Below are positions 27,515-36,544 of a stretch of DNA of 64,000 nucleotides, piece after piece. The DNA lies in NCBI RefSeq assembly GCF_028683095.1, contig NZ_JAJUBC010000018.1, positions 51,582 to 115,581 of the forward strand, given 5' to 3'. The stretch's first letter is position 1. The number at the start of each line of letters is the position of its first letter. Under the pieces are notes generated by a model. It searched no databases, was not told the DNA's origin, and saw only the letters and a list, made by a program, of their open reading frames with translations. The translations under genes were made by a program, and so were the position numbers. The DNA is from Enterovibrio gelatinilyticus (GTDB taxonomy: Bacteria > Pseudomonadota > Gammaproteobacteria > Enterobacterales > Vibrionaceae).

Positions 27515-28360
27515 ATGATGACACGTCAATTCAAAGACAAACTTTCGCTAGTTACCGTTTGGCTAGCTGCAGGCATGACCGTCGGATTTCTGTTTTGGAT
27601 CATCTGGTACATTTTAAGCAACGGTTTGCAATACGTGAACTGGTCATTCATCACAAGCGACTACAGCCGTATTGGTGAAGAATCTGGCATCTGGCCAATG
27701 ATTGTCTCCACCATTTACATGGTTATTGCGTCTATCTCTATCGCAGCGCCGATCGGCATCATGACCGCCATCTACCTCACCGAATACGCCGCGCTCGGTA
27801 GCAAATGGGTAAAAGTGATTCGCTTTTGTACGGAGTCACTTGCAGGCATTCCGTCAATCATTTTCGGTCTATTTGGTATGACATTCTTTGTCGCCGTGTT
27901 GGGACTAGGCTTCTCGATTCTATCAGGCGCATTAACGTTAAGTATTTTGATTCTGCCTGTCATTATTCGCACAACCGAAGAAGCGCTGATGGCAGTGCCA
28001 AACACTTACCGTGAAGGCTCCTATGGACTAGGGGCATCGAAAATCTACACCATTTGGAAACTCATACTACCGAGTGCGATGCCGGGCATCGTGACTTCCA
28101 TCATTTTGAGTGTAGGACGCGTTATTGGCGAGTCTGCCCCCGTTTTTCTAACTGCAGGTATGGTCGCCCGAATCCCAGAAAGCGTGTTGGATTCAGGCCG
28201 TACCCTCACCGTACATTTGTATAAATTGACTCAGGAGCTCTACACCGTCCACGAGTGGCACCAAGCTTACGCCACTGCAACGGTACTGATTGTTGTCGTA
28301 CTGCTTATCAACATGATGACCAAACTCATCGCTAGCAAATTCAGCAAAGCCACTTATTGA
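27515..28360 (+). CDS. pstA: Phosphate ABC transporter permease PstA
   Basis: The product is 281 aa with about six membrane helices. [16 protein letters not shown] and the EAA loop [27 protein letters not shown] are diagnostic. Only four bases separate it from pstC, so it is translationally coupled; two consecutive ATGs (27515, 27518) are possible starts. It forms a heterodimer with PstC. Confidence 0.95.
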   Translation: MMTRQFKDKLSLVTVWLAAGMTVGFLFWIIWYILSNGLQYVNWSFITSDYSRIGEESGIWPMIVSTIYMVIASISIAAPIGIMTAIYLTEYAALGSKWVKVIRFCTESLAGIPSIIFGLFGMTFFVAVLGLGFSILSGALTLSILILPVIIRTTEEALMAVPNTYREGSYGLGASKIYTIWKLILPSAMPGIVTSIILSVGRVIGESAPVFLTAGMVARIPESVLDSGRTLTVHLYKLTQELYTVHEWHQAYATATVLIVVVLLINMMTKLIASKFSKATY

Positions 28361-28376
28361 GTCTGGAAGAATAATC

Positions 28377-29132
28377 ATGAACAAATTCAACATTGAAAAC
28401 CTAAACCTGTTCTACGGTAACGGCGCAAACCACGCATTGAAGAATATCAACCTACCGATCCCGAATAAAAAAGTGACGGCGTTGATTGGCCCGTCTGGCT
28501 GCGGAAAGTCCACACTATTACGTTGCCTGAATCGCATGAATGATCTCATTGAAGGCGTGAAAATTGACGGTCGCTTGGATATGGATAACGAAGATGTTTA
28601 TGGCAACATCGACATTGCAAACCTTCGCATTAAAGTTGGTATGGTGTTTCAAAAAGCCAACCCATTTCCAATGAGCATTTATGACAATGTTGCTTACGGT
28701 TTGCGTGCCCAAGGCGTCAAGGATAAAAAAACACTGGATACAGTCGTTGAAAAGAGTTTGAGAAGCGCTGCCCTTTGGGATGAAGTGAAAGACAGGTTGA
28801 AGTCCCATGCGTTTGGTTTATCAGGCGGCCAACAGCAGCGTCTATGTATTGCCCGAACCATAGCCATGGAACCCGAAGTTATTCTGATGGATGAACCAAC
28901 GTCTGCACTTGACCCTATAGCGACCAAGAAAATCGAAGATTTGATGGAAGAATTGAAAAAGAACTACACCATCGTCATCGTGACACACTCCATGCAACAG
29001 GCTCGTCGTATCTCAGACCGCACCGCTTTCTTTTTGATGGGTGAACTGGTTGAACATGACGATACACACCAGTTATTTGCCAACCCTCGTGATCAGCGCA
29101 CGCGTGGTTACGTGAATGGCGATTTCGGCTAA
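28377..29132 (+). CDS. pstB: Phosphate ABC transporter ATPase PstB
   Basis: The product is 251 aa. Walker [10 protein letters not shown] (about 37-45), Q-loop [21 protein letters not shown], signature LSGGQQQR, Walker [14 protein letters not shown] and the H-loop in VTHSMQQA are intact. The NPFPMS segment is characteristic of PstB. It is the last gene of this operon: a hairpin terminator follows, and phoU, which usually completes the operon in Enterobacteria, is absent here. Confidence 0.97.
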   Translation: MNKFNIENLNLFYGNGANHALKNINLPIPNKKVTALIGPSGCGKSTLLRCLNRMNDLIEGVKIDGRLDMDNEDVYGNIDIANLRIKVGMVFQKANPFPMSIYDNVAYGLRAQGVKDKKTLDTVVEKSLRSAALWDEVKDRLKSHAFGLSGGQQQRLCIARTIAMEPEVILMDEPTSALDPIATKKIEDLMEELKKNYTIVIVTHSMQQARRISDRTAFFLMGELVEHDDTHQLFANPRDQRTRGYVNGDFG

Positions 29133-29218
29133 CGGGTCAATTTTTTCTACTTAGCCAAACATCCTCATACTAAGAGGATAGAAATCGTAATAGCAATGCC
29201 GTGATAAGATTCCCTCAA

Positions 29219-29245
29219 GCTCTCACTTCAGTGAGAGCGTTTTAC
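29219..29245 (+). terminator. Probable terminator of pstSCAB
   Basis: 8-bp stem GCTCTCAC / GTGAGAGC with loop TTCA, followed by GTTTT. It lies 86 bp after pstB. Confidence 0.65.
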
Positions 29246-29527
29246 TACCTTTTTAAGCAACCGCTATCCATTCATTCTGCTGGTTCTCCCCATATTGTGC
29301 CGGTATATCACCAACAAAAAATGACCGAAATGACCTACTCCATTCAGATTTAACAGATTTCTGACCTTATCCGCTGATTTGGTAAGCAATATACCCGCGC
29401 AGCCCCGAAATACTGCGGTATAATAAGCACAATGTTCTTCATAACACCGTGTTTGAGTTACGAGGAAACTTTCCTTCATCGGCACTGTCTTTAATACATG
29501 CATTCAGTGACATATCTGGAGTAACAA
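29246..29527 (+). other. Upstream region of the META lipoprotein gene
   Basis: No gene is supported. A consensus -10 TATAAT lies at 29419-29424, about 100 bp before the start, with no clear -35. Confidence 0.4.
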
Positions 29528-29974
29528 ATGAAAAAAATGGCAATTGCAATGCTGGTTGCACCAGCAATCTTAGCAGGCTGTGCAACCAGCACTTCAGCAC
29601 AAAACGACGCTATGGATGTTTCTGTTGTCAACATGCAGCACCACAACTGGATTCTGGAAAGCGTTGATGGTCAGCCATTAAACCTTCCAGAAGGTTTTGC
29701 TGCGCCAAGCTTAGAGATTGGTGAGTCATTCACTGCTAATGGCCATGGCGGTTGTAACCGTTACTTTGGTCAAGGTGAACTGAAGGAAGACCAATTCCGC
29801 ATCGATAAAATGGCAAGCACTATGATGGCATGCCCAGAATCAGCAATGGATCTCGAAGGCGTAATGACCAGTGTATTAGGTGATTGGAGCGACGTGACGC
29901 TGACTAAACAAAAACTCGTTCTGAAAAATGGCGAGCATGTACTGTCTTTCCAGCTGCGTGATTGGGTGAACTAA
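29528..29974 (+). CDS. META-domain lipoprotein (HslJ-like)
   Basis: The product is 148 aa. A lipoprotein signal ends in the lipobox LAGC (Cys at about residue 18), so the mature protein is lipid-anchored in the envelope. The META domain (about 38-145) shows NWILESVDGQPL, then GHGGCNRYFGQ and MASTMMACPE, the typical motif pair. META proteins include HslJ, linked to heat and novobiocin resistance in E. coli; the biochemical role is not known. GGAG RBS present. The downstream terminator overlaps the 3' end of the opposing GGDEF gene. Confidence 0.88.
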   Translation: MKKMAIAMLVAPAILAGCATSTSAQNDAMDVSVVNMQHHNWILESVDGQPLNLPEGFAAPSLEIGESFTANGHGGCNRYFGQGELKEDQFRIDKMASTMMACPESAMDLEGVMTSVLGDWSDVTLTKQKLVLKNGEHVLSFQLRDWVN

Positions 29975-30004
29975 CTCCCCCTCGATAACCAGTTACAAGT
30001 ATAT

Positions 30005-31609
30005 TCAGCCTCCTTCGGGAGGCTGTTTTCGTTCTTCGGTATATATCCAATTAGACTGATTCCGCCCCGCAACAACCGCTTTACCTAAGGCTATCTCCGC
30101 ATAAGCAATCACTTTCGAAGCATCCATGTTATCGGCATTTAGCACGGTAACCCCACCAACCGAAATGGTCATGAGCTGACTGCCTTCTTCTTTGTCAAAA
30201 GGCAATTTCAACTGTTTAATCGCTTCTAAACACACATTAGCAATCGGAGCGCCATCTTTGGTATTTGGCAGAAGTATGGCAAATGTTTCTCCTCCATAAC
30301 GGGCCAACAGATCCCCAGGGCGCTTTAACGTATCTACTAAAGATTGACCAATCAAACGAATCGCCTTATCACCCACAACGCGACCATGTTTTGCGTTGTA
30401 GTGGGACATATTATCAATTTCAATCATGATCATACTGATGGCTAGCTTGTCACGCTGAGTGCGTTTCACTTCAGCTTGTACACATTCTTCGAAGTAATCT
30501 CGATTACAAAACCCCGTTAAACCATCGCTCTTCGAGATCCTTTCGAGTTTTTTGTTAGCTTCGCGCAACTCACGGGTTTTTGCATCCACACGTTTTTGTA
30601 TCAGTAAAGCGCGGTGTTGAAGCATATAAAGCAAATATGCCAGTAACGTAAAAATCAAAACACCGATAAAGAAAATTAAGTGGGGATAAACACTCATCCG
30701 CTCGTTCACATAACTGGGTGAAGGCGTGCCTTTTAACAACCACTCTCTTCCAGCAAAATAAATCGGCGCAGAGGTATAGCTCAATGCTTCTACTGGCGGC
30801 TCAGACAAATCGACAACGTTCCGATAAATCACGTCACTTTGCGCTTTTAGCCCCACATCCAGCAATTCCAAGTTGATGGACTCTTTTACCGTGTTGTTAA
30901 TGGCTAAATCAAAAATATCCCCAACAGCAAACAGCCCTAACAAAAAGCCTCTCAACGTTTCTTGGCGATCGGCTGCTGTTTCCGGCTCACCATAAAATAC
31001 GGGGAGTAGCATAAGAAAGCCGCTATTGTCTTCAAACTCTCTTTTTAAGCGCATAGCAGGTGTTGCAATAGGAACACCACGATACCAACTCATTTCCAAC
31101 GCATCTTTCATTGATGCTCGCGAGGCCAAATCAAACCCCACCATGTTCTGATTTTCAGCATATGGCGTCACATACCGAACAGGGAAATAGCGATCCCTCT
31201 GCCCTGCTTTTGCCAAATCTCCCGTTTCATTCAGCTCAACAATTTCAAACAACGCAAACTCTAACGCCGCTTCCGCTTCATAGAGGGAGCGTTCATCGTT
31301 CGTGACAAATTCCGCCCATTCCATTGCGCGTATATTAGGATGTCGATCCATCACATTGTTAGCCAACGCGCTGAAGGCATCTTCATTGATTTCATTGCTA
31401 AGGGAGAGCTGACTGCGTAGGGCGTAAAGGAGTTCGATACTGATGTTGAGCTCTCTGCCTAAAGAAAGGGCTGCATTTTCAACGTCTTTTTGAATTTCAT
31501 GTTTAACGGCTTGCTTCTCAGATTGATACAAAGACATGGCTGCGAGGAACGAAAAAAACAGCCCAACGAGGACCGTTACAATCGTTGAATACAAAACCTT
31601 CTTTGCCAT
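30005..31609 (-). CDS. CHASE-domain membrane GGDEF protein with altered signature
   Basis: The product is 534 aa. An N-terminal helix (about 6-28), a periplasmic CHASE sensor domain (about 45-290, with PNIRAMEWAEFV and the AGQRDRYFPVRYVTP block), a second helix (about 312-332), a short coiled coil, and a GGDEF domain (about 365-520). The inhibitory-site motif RPGD is present five residues before the signature, but the signature reads GGETF, not GGEEF. Loss of that Glu may abolish cyclase activity and leave a c-di-GMP or GTP sensor. CHASE domains sense small extracellular molecules. The gene converges with the META gene. Confidence 0.88.
   Translation of the reverse strand: MAKKVLYSTIVTVLVGLFFSFLAAMSLYQSEKQAVKHEIQKDVENAALSLGRELNISIELLYALRSQLSLSNEINEDAFSALANNVMDRHPNIRAMEWAEFVTNDERSLYEAEAALEFALFEIVELNETGDLAKAGQRDRYFPVRYVTPYAENQNMVGFDLASRASMKDALEMSWYRGVPIATPAMRLKREFEDNSGFLMLLPVFYGEPETAADRQETLRGFLLGLFAVGDIFDLAINNTVKESINLELLDVGLKAQSDVIYRNVVDLSEPPVEALSYTSAPIYFAGREWLLKGTPSPSYVNERMSVYPHLIFFIGVLIFTLLAYLLYMLQHRALLIQKRVDAKTRELREANKKLERISKSDGLTGFCNRDYFEECVQAEVKRTQRDKLAISMIMIEIDNMSHYNAKHGRVVGDKAIRLIGQSLVDTLKRPGDLLARYGGETFAILLPNTKDGAPIANVCLEAIKQLKLPFDKEEGSQLMTISVGGVTVLNADNMDASKVIAYAEIALGKAVVAGRNQSNWIYTEERKQPPEGG
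30006..30029 (+). terminator. Terminator of the META lipoprotein gene
   Basis: Perfect 8-bp stem CAGCCTCC / GGAGGCTG with loop TTCG, then TTTT. On the other strand the same bases encode the last residues (QPPEGG) and stop of the GGDEF gene. Confidence 0.85.
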
Positions 31610-31722
31610 CCTCTTTATACCCTCCGTTATATGTTAACTAATTGTTAGTCATATTTACGAATCCTGCCACCATGGGGCAAACTAAGCGCTTGAATTCTTT
31701 GGTGAGGAAGTGAAAATAAATT

Positions 31723-31750
31723 CGCCCTGACGGAAAAAACCATCAGGGCG
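31723..31750 (-). terminator. Probable terminator of metE
   Basis: Stem CGCCCTGA / TCAGGGCG with extra GG/CC pairs around an A6 loop. Read leftward it is followed by AATTTATTTT. It lies 105 bp beyond the metE stop. Confidence 0.5.
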
Positions 31751-31825
31751 AGAAGGGATCAACGAGATTTCGCATCGCTGAAAATGCAAAGAATTATTAA
31801 AGAGGGTCTATATTTTCGACCTCTT

Positions 31826-31862
31826 TATGCCCAAACAACCTGTAGATTCAGGATTCAACGAG
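31826..31862. repeat. Isolated end of the TATACCCAA repeat at the metE stop codon
   Basis: These 37 bases match the left end of the intact element (39041-39077) at 30 positions. They include the metE stop codon, so the last residues of MetE are encoded within repeat-like DNA. Confidence 0.7.
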
Positions 31863-34134
31863 GCTTACTGACGTTATCTCTCAGTATGCTCGCAGCATTG
31901 ACCAAGCTAGACAACGCGGCTTCAACTTCGTCCCAGTTACGCGTCTTCAATCCACAGTCTGGGTTAACCCATAAACGTGAATCTGGAATGGTTTTACGTG
32001 CTTTCTCCAACAAAGCAACCATGCTGTCTACCTCTGGGATGTTTGGTGAATGAATGTCATACACACCCGGGCCAATTTCATTTGGATACGAAAATTCTTC
32101 AAATGCTTGAAGCAATTCCATGTCTGAACGCGACGTTTCGATGGTAATGACATCGGCATCGAGCGCAGCAACAGAGTCAATAATGTCGTTAAATTCGCTG
32201 TAACACATGTGTGTGTGGATTTGCGTTTCTGGTTTGGCACTTGCCGCTGAGATCTTAAATGCATTAACCGCCCAATCGAGATACGCTTTCCAATCACCCG
32301 CTTTTAACGGCATCCCTTCACGAATTGCAGGTTCATCAATTTGAATAATGTTGATACCTGCTTCTTGTAGATCAGCCACTTCATCACGCAACGCCAGCGC
32401 AATTTGTTCTGCAATGGCTTGGCGAGACAGATCTTCACGAGGGAAAGTCCAACCCAAAATCGTCACAGGCCCCGTCAGCATACCTTTCACCGGTTTGTCT
32501 GACAGGCTTTGTGCATAGGACGTCCAATCCACAGTGATCGGTGCAGGGCGAGAAATATCACCCACGATGACAGCAGGTTTCACACAGCGAGACCCGTAGC
32601 TTTGTACCCAACCGAATCGGGTGGCAGCAAACCCATCAAGGTTTTCAGCGAAATATTCCACCATGTCATTACGCTCTGGTTCGCCATGAACCAGCACATC
32701 AAGGCCGAGTCTCTCTTGGCGCTCAATGGCATCTTTAATATGGCCTTGCATTGCAGCCGTGTAATCTGTGGCAGACAGAACACCTGACTTAACATCACGG
32801 CGCTGCTGACGAATTTCGGCCGTCTGCGGGAATGAACCAATGGTCGTAGTTGGGAAAAGAGGTAACGACAGCGCCGTTTTTTGCGCTTTTGCGCGCGCTT
32901 CATACGGTAGTTCTCGCTCACCTAACGCAGCAGTAATGCCGTTCACTTTCGCTTGTACATCTCGCTTGTTGACTCGCTCACTGAATGCGCGCGCTTCAAT
33001 GGCTTCGCTATACACTTCACAAGCTGCAATGGCAGATTCATTTCCATCAAGTGCTTTTGCCAATAACGCTACTTCATTCAGCTTTTGCTTAGCAAAGGCC
33101 AACCAAGAATACACTTCTTCGTCGAGGCTAGTTTCTAAGTTCAAATCAATCGGCGAGTGTAAAAGAGAGCAACTGCTTGATACCCAAAGGCGATCGCCCA
33201 GCTTTTCCGCGGCAGGCTGGAGTGCTTGCAGCCATTTGTTCAGGTTGGCTTTCCACACGTTACGGCCATTTACGACACCGAGTGAAACCACCCAGTTGGA
33301 GGGAACTGCATCGATCACGGCATCCAACTGTTGTGGCGCAACACTCAAATCAACATGCAGACCGTCTACTTTTAGTGCGCTAATCACATCAAGCTGTTGC
33401 TCAACAGATTCAAAGTAGGTAGTAAGAAGCAGTTTTACGTCGCCACTAATGACTTGGTACGCAAGCTTGTAGGCTTTTCTCCACTCTTCGGGCAAATCAA
33501 GCGCAAGAATAGGCTCATCAATTTGCACCCATTCAACGCCTTGTGATTTTAGCTTGGTGAAAATTTGCTGATAAACGGATAACAAACGTGGAAGTAAATC
33601 TAGGCGGTTGAAACCGTCTTCTTTCTCTTTACCGAGATACAAGTAAGAAACAGGTCCCAAAACCACAGGCTTCACCTTGTAACCCGACTTCTGTGCTTCT
33701 GACACCTCTTCAAATAACTGATTCCAGCTCAAAGAAAATTCATCGTCTTTAGTAAACTCTGGCACGATGTAGTGATAGTTTGTATTGAACCACTTTGTCA
33801 TGTCAGACGCTGCACAGCTGCAACCTGTCGGTGCTTTACCACGAGCAATCCGGAATAAGGTGTCGAGATCTGGATGACCGTTACGATGACGCTCAGGAAT
33901 ATGACCCAAGGTCAGGCTGGTTTGTAGAACATGATCATACCAAGCAAAGTCGCCAACCGTGACGTAAGAAAGCCCAGCATCGGCTTGTGACTGCCAGTTG
34001 TTGTGGCGAATAGTAGCAGCAACATCGCGAAGGGCTTGTTGGTCACTTTTCCCGTGCCAGTAACTCTCCAATGCAAATTTCAATTCACGTTTGTTGCCGA
34101 TGCGCGGGTAACCAAGAATATGTGTAGTGGACAT
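31855..34134 (-). CDS. metE: Cobalamin-independent methionine synthase MetE
   Basis: The product is 759 aa from ATG 34134 (AAGGAGA upstream), giving [22 protein letters not shown]. coli MetE is 753 aa. It transfers methyl from 5-methyltetrahydropteroyl-triglutamate to homocysteine. Two homologous barrel domains are seen: the N-terminal folate half and the C-terminal half with [26 protein letters not shown] and the zinc ligands in HTHMCYSEF and NPDCGLKTR. Divergent from metR. The C-terminus ([11 protein letters not shown]) is about six residues longer than in E. coli and runs into a repeat end. Confidence 0.96.
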   Translation of the reverse strand: MSTTHILGYPRIGNKRELKFALESYWHGKSDQQALRDVAATIRHNNWQSQADAGLSYVTVGDFAWYDHVLQTSLTLGHIPERHRNGHPDLDTLFRIARGKAPTGCSCAASDMTKWFNTNYHYIVPEFTKDDEFSLSWNQLFEEVSEAQKSGYKVKPVVLGPVSYLYLGKEKEDGFNRLDLLPRLLSVYQQIFTKLKSQGVEWVQIDEPILALDLPEEWRKAYKLAYQVISGDVKLLLTTYFESVEQQLDVISALKVDGLHVDLSVAPQQLDAVIDAVPSNWVVSLGVVNGRNVWKANLNKWLQALQPAAEKLGDRLWVSSSCSLLHSPIDLNLETSLDEEVYSWLAFAKQKLNEVALLAKALDGNESAIAACEVYSEAIEARAFSERVNKRDVQAKVNGITAALGERELPYEARAKAQKTALSLPLFPTTTIGSFPQTAEIRQQRRDVKSGVLSATDYTAAMQGHIKDAIERQERLGLDVLVHGEPERNDMVEYFAENLDGFAATRFGWVQSYGSRCVKPAVIVGDISRPAPITVDWTSYAQSLSDKPVKGMLTGPVTILGWTFPREDLSRQAIAEQIALALRDEVADLQEAGINIIQIDEPAIREGMPLKAGDWKAYLDWAVNAFKISAASAKPETQIHTHMCYSEFNDIIDSVAALDADVITIETSRSDMELLQAFEEFSYPNEIGPGVYDIHSPNIPEVDSMVALLEKARKTIPDSRLWVNPDCGLKTRNWDEVEAALSSLVNAASILRDNVSKPR

Positions 34135-34225
34135 TATCTTCTCCTTTTTAGCCGTCCAGATGTTTACATGTCCACCTTGATTCATTAGAGTGCATAAAAC
34201 AAACTCAAATTACTCAAACGGATGT

Positions 34226-34238
34226 TGAGAATAATTCA
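34226..34238. promoter_or_regulatory. Possible MetR-binding site
   Basis: TGAGAATAATTCA matches the MetR consensus TGAAN5TTCA with one mismatch. It lies in the metE-metR divergent region but touches the metR start codon, so the call is tentative. Confidence 0.35.
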
Positions 34239-35149
34239 TGTTAGAAGTTAAGCACTTGCGAACGCTCTCTGTATTACGCGATACAGGCTCATTGACAGCG
34301 ACAGCCACACAACTTTGTTTGACACAATCTGCCTTGTCACATCAGCTCAAAGATCTAGAGCAACGCATAGGCGCTCCATTGTTTCTTCGAAAAACACGTC
34401 CTGTTCGTTTTACTGCAGAAGGCCAAGTGTTGCTGGCACTGGCGGATGACATGCTTCCTCGCCTTGCGAGAGCTGAAACGGAACTCGCAGCGTTGAAGGA
34501 AGACGCGCAAGGTCGATTGCATATGGCGATCGAATGCCATTCCTGCTTTCAATGGTTAATGCCAGCATTGAAAGAATACAGAATGAGCTGGCCCTTGGTG
34601 ACATTGGACTTCTCTTCAGGATTTGGGTTTGAACCCTTACCTGCCTTGGCTAGTGGGGAATTGGATCTCGTTATTTCGTCAGACATTAGCCCTCGCAGCG
34701 AAATCCACTATGAGCCGCTGTTTGATTTTGAAATGCGATTGGTGCTCTCGGATACGCATCCACTGGCATCGAAAAGTGTTATTGAAGCCGAGGATTTGGC
34801 GAATGAAACGCTTCTTACCTACCCCGTTCAGCGTCAACGAATGGATGTCATCAAACACTTTCTCCATCCCGCGGGCATCGAGCCGGCAAACTTTAAATCT
34901 GCAGACAACACACTGATGCTAATTCAAATGGTGACGGCAGGTCTTGGTGTGGCGGCTTTGCCGAATTGGGCAATCAGTGAATTTTCACGACAAGGATTAG
35001 TGGTTGATAAGCCGTTAGGAAAAGGACTATGGCGACGACTATATGCAGCAGTCAGGCATCAAGAAAGTGACCGTCCTTACCTTCAGGCATTTTTCGCCAC
35101 AGCACGAAATCAATGCCATACGCATTTGGATGGGATCAAGAAAGTCTGA
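34238..35149 (+). CDS. metR: LysR-type activator MetR
   Basis: The product is 303 aa. N-terminal LysR helix-turn-helix (about 18-37: GSLTATATQLCLTQSALSHQ) and C-terminal effector domain. Divergent placement 103 bp from metE is the standard MetR arrangement; MetR with homocysteine activates metE. IECHSCFQWLMPALKEYR in the effector domain is typical of MetR. The RBS is weak. Confidence 0.93.
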   Translation: MLEVKHLRTLSVLRDTGSLTATATQLCLTQSALSHQLKDLEQRIGAPLFLRKTRPVRFTAEGQVLLALADDMLPRLARAETELAALKEDAQGRLHMAIECHSCFQWLMPALKEYRMSWPLVTLDFSSGFGFEPLPALASGELDLVISSDISPRSEIHYEPLFDFEMRLVLSDTHPLASKSVIEAEDLANETLLTYPVQRQRMDVIKHFLHPAGIEPANFKSADNTLMLIQMVTAGLGVAALPNWAISEFSRQGLVVDKPLGKGLWRRLYAAVRHQESDRPYLQAFFATARNQCHTHLDGIKKV

Positions 35150-35194
35150 GCCGAGAAATCGGCTCATGGTTGTCAAAGCAGAAAATTCAAACGG

Positions 35195-35389
35195 CTATTT
35201 TTGCCTTAACTGGTTCACAACGGGATCGTAGTAGCATCCCATTTCGTCCAGTTTGTGCTGGAATGCTTGTTGGTCCAATTCAAATTGCACTAGCAAGTCG
35301 TCAAGACTGCTGCACTCCAAACGCAGCTTTTCATTCACGATGCCATACATGATCGCACCATCAAGATGATCGAGATTATGAATTTCCAT
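35195..35389 (-). CDS. DUF4250-like small protein
   Basis: The product is 64 aa from ATG 35389, starting MEIHNLDHLDGAIMYGIVNE; the longer frame begins inside repeat-like DNA. The pattern of a short helix, IVNEKLRLECSSLDDLL, and a C-terminal DEMGCYYDPVVNQLR fits DUF4250 as I remember it. Small, soluble, acidic, function unknown. It converges with metR. Confidence 0.7.
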   Translation of the reverse strand: MEIHNLDHLDGAIMYGIVNEKLRLECSSLDDLLVQFELDQQAFQHKLDEMGCYYDPVVNQLRQK

Positions 35390-35412
35390 AAACACTGCTC
35401 TCTGTCTGCCAT

Positions 35413-35432
35413 TATACCCAAGTAACCACATG
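35413..35432. repeat. Isolated TATACCCAA repeat end
   Basis: The first 14 bases (TATACCCAAGTAAC) are identical to the left end of the element at 39041. It lies just upstream of the DUF4250 gene. No partner end is found nearby. Confidence 0.5.
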
Positions 35433-35476
35433 TCTATTTTAGTCCAGTTAGATCATCTGCTATAAACAACAGGATC

Positions 35477-35501
35477 AAAAAAGGCACTTCATGTGCCTTT
35501 T
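35477..35501 (-). terminator. Terminator of the leftward membrane-protein gene
   Basis: Stem AAAAGGCAC / GTGCCTTTT with loop TTCAT. Read leftward it ends in a run of six T. Confidence 0.8.
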
Positions 35502-35574
35502 CCTACCATTGAAACAGAAAACTGAAGCTCGCAGAACAATGATGAATAACAGAGTGAGTTTGGCTATTAAGGAC

Positions 35575-36249
35575 TTAGACCATCGCAGACATTGCCAAGC
35601 CAGAGGCGCTCGCAATAACGATAAGCGCACAACAGAGTTGGGCTAGCCGGGGGGGAGTTTGACGCAGTAAATGTAGTGCCCAAATTATCACGCCACACAC
35701 TACCAAGCCCAAGCTAGAAAGCAACGAAGTAATCAATGTGTTAGCTTCGGACTCAGGCATTGAAGCGCTTGTCACCGCAATAATCACTGCCATGAACATG
35801 GAGGCGACAATGCCGACGACAGGCAAAATGCGGTGAAAAGCCTGTAAACGAGAACGAGCACGAACCAGTAAACAATGCGCTGTAATTGCGCCAACCAACA
35901 GCACTTGAGAAAGCATTAGCAAACCTGCTGCACTACCCTGCTGCCAAGCAGACACCAACACCGCCAAAACACCAAAGCCATTGGCGAGATGCAGTATTGG
36001 AATAGGGCCTGATAATCGCGTTTTTCCTGATTTTGAGCGCAACGAGAAAATACCAAGCGCGATAAACGGCAATACCGAGAATGGCGAGAAGGGAATCACC
36101 ACCGCCCACGCTGCAACGATAAACCAAAAAGCTTTGTGGAGACGACCACGTTGACCGGGGCAGATATCCCCTTTAAGTAACACTAACGTCAAAACACACT
36201 GGGCGCCCAAGGCCCCAGACATCACCACCGAACTCAACAATTCGTACAT
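35575..36249 (-). CDS. Integral membrane protein of unknown function
   Basis: The product is 224 aa and very hydrophobic, with about six or seven membrane helices (roughly 5-25, 42-62, 60-75, 95-115, 118-135, 148-170, 200-222). A short cytosolic loop carries SLRSKSGKTRLSG (about 78-90), and another carries RARSRLQAFHR. I do not recognise a family. No conserved catalytic residues stand out. Alone between a terminator and a 295-bp intergenic region. Confidence 0.75.
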   Translation of the reverse strand: MYELLSSVVMSGALGAQCVLTLVLLKGDICPGQRGRLHKAFWFIVAAWAVVIPFSPFSVLPFIALGIFSLRSKSGKTRLSGPIPILHLANGFGVLAVLVSAWQQGSAAGLLMLSQVLLVGAITAHCLLVRARSRLQAFHRILPVVGIVASMFMAVIIAVTSASMPESEANTLITSLLSSLGLVVCGVIIWALHLLRQTPPRLAQLCCALIVIASASGLAMSAMV

Positions 36250-36281
36250 TCTTTCTTACCCAATGAAAACGTGCGCCCGAT

Positions 36282-36308
36282 TATACCCAAATTACGGGAA
36301 TATGCAGG
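36282..36308. repeat. Isolated TATACCCAA repeat end
   Basis: 22 of 27 bases match the left end of the element at 39041. It is same-orientation and lies 33 bp upstream of the leftward membrane-protein gene. No right end is seen nearby. The rest of the 295-bp intergenic region to 36544 holds nothing recognised. Confidence 0.55.
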
Positions 36309-36544
36309 TTTCTAAACATCACCTTCATGAACCTCCACTGGAATGCAAATTTAGGATTCATTCACAAAACAACGTAGATAACCTCACAGATATTGATGAT
36401 TATTTTGCTTTAGCTCGCATTGATATGTAACTGTTTTAATATAGAAGTGAATATTGTGAACACGGTTCAAAAATATTAGACGATCTGTCGGTTAATTTAC
36501 GACGTACTGATAGGCACTATCCAATAATTTTAGGCTAAGGAAAC

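Noticed and set aside
29264..29503. 79-aa leftward frame before the META gene
   Set aside because: No RBS, and it covers the probable promoter of the META gene.
34135..34237. SAM or B12 riboswitch before metE
   Set aside because: Only 103 bp separate metE and metR, too short, and no core motif is present.
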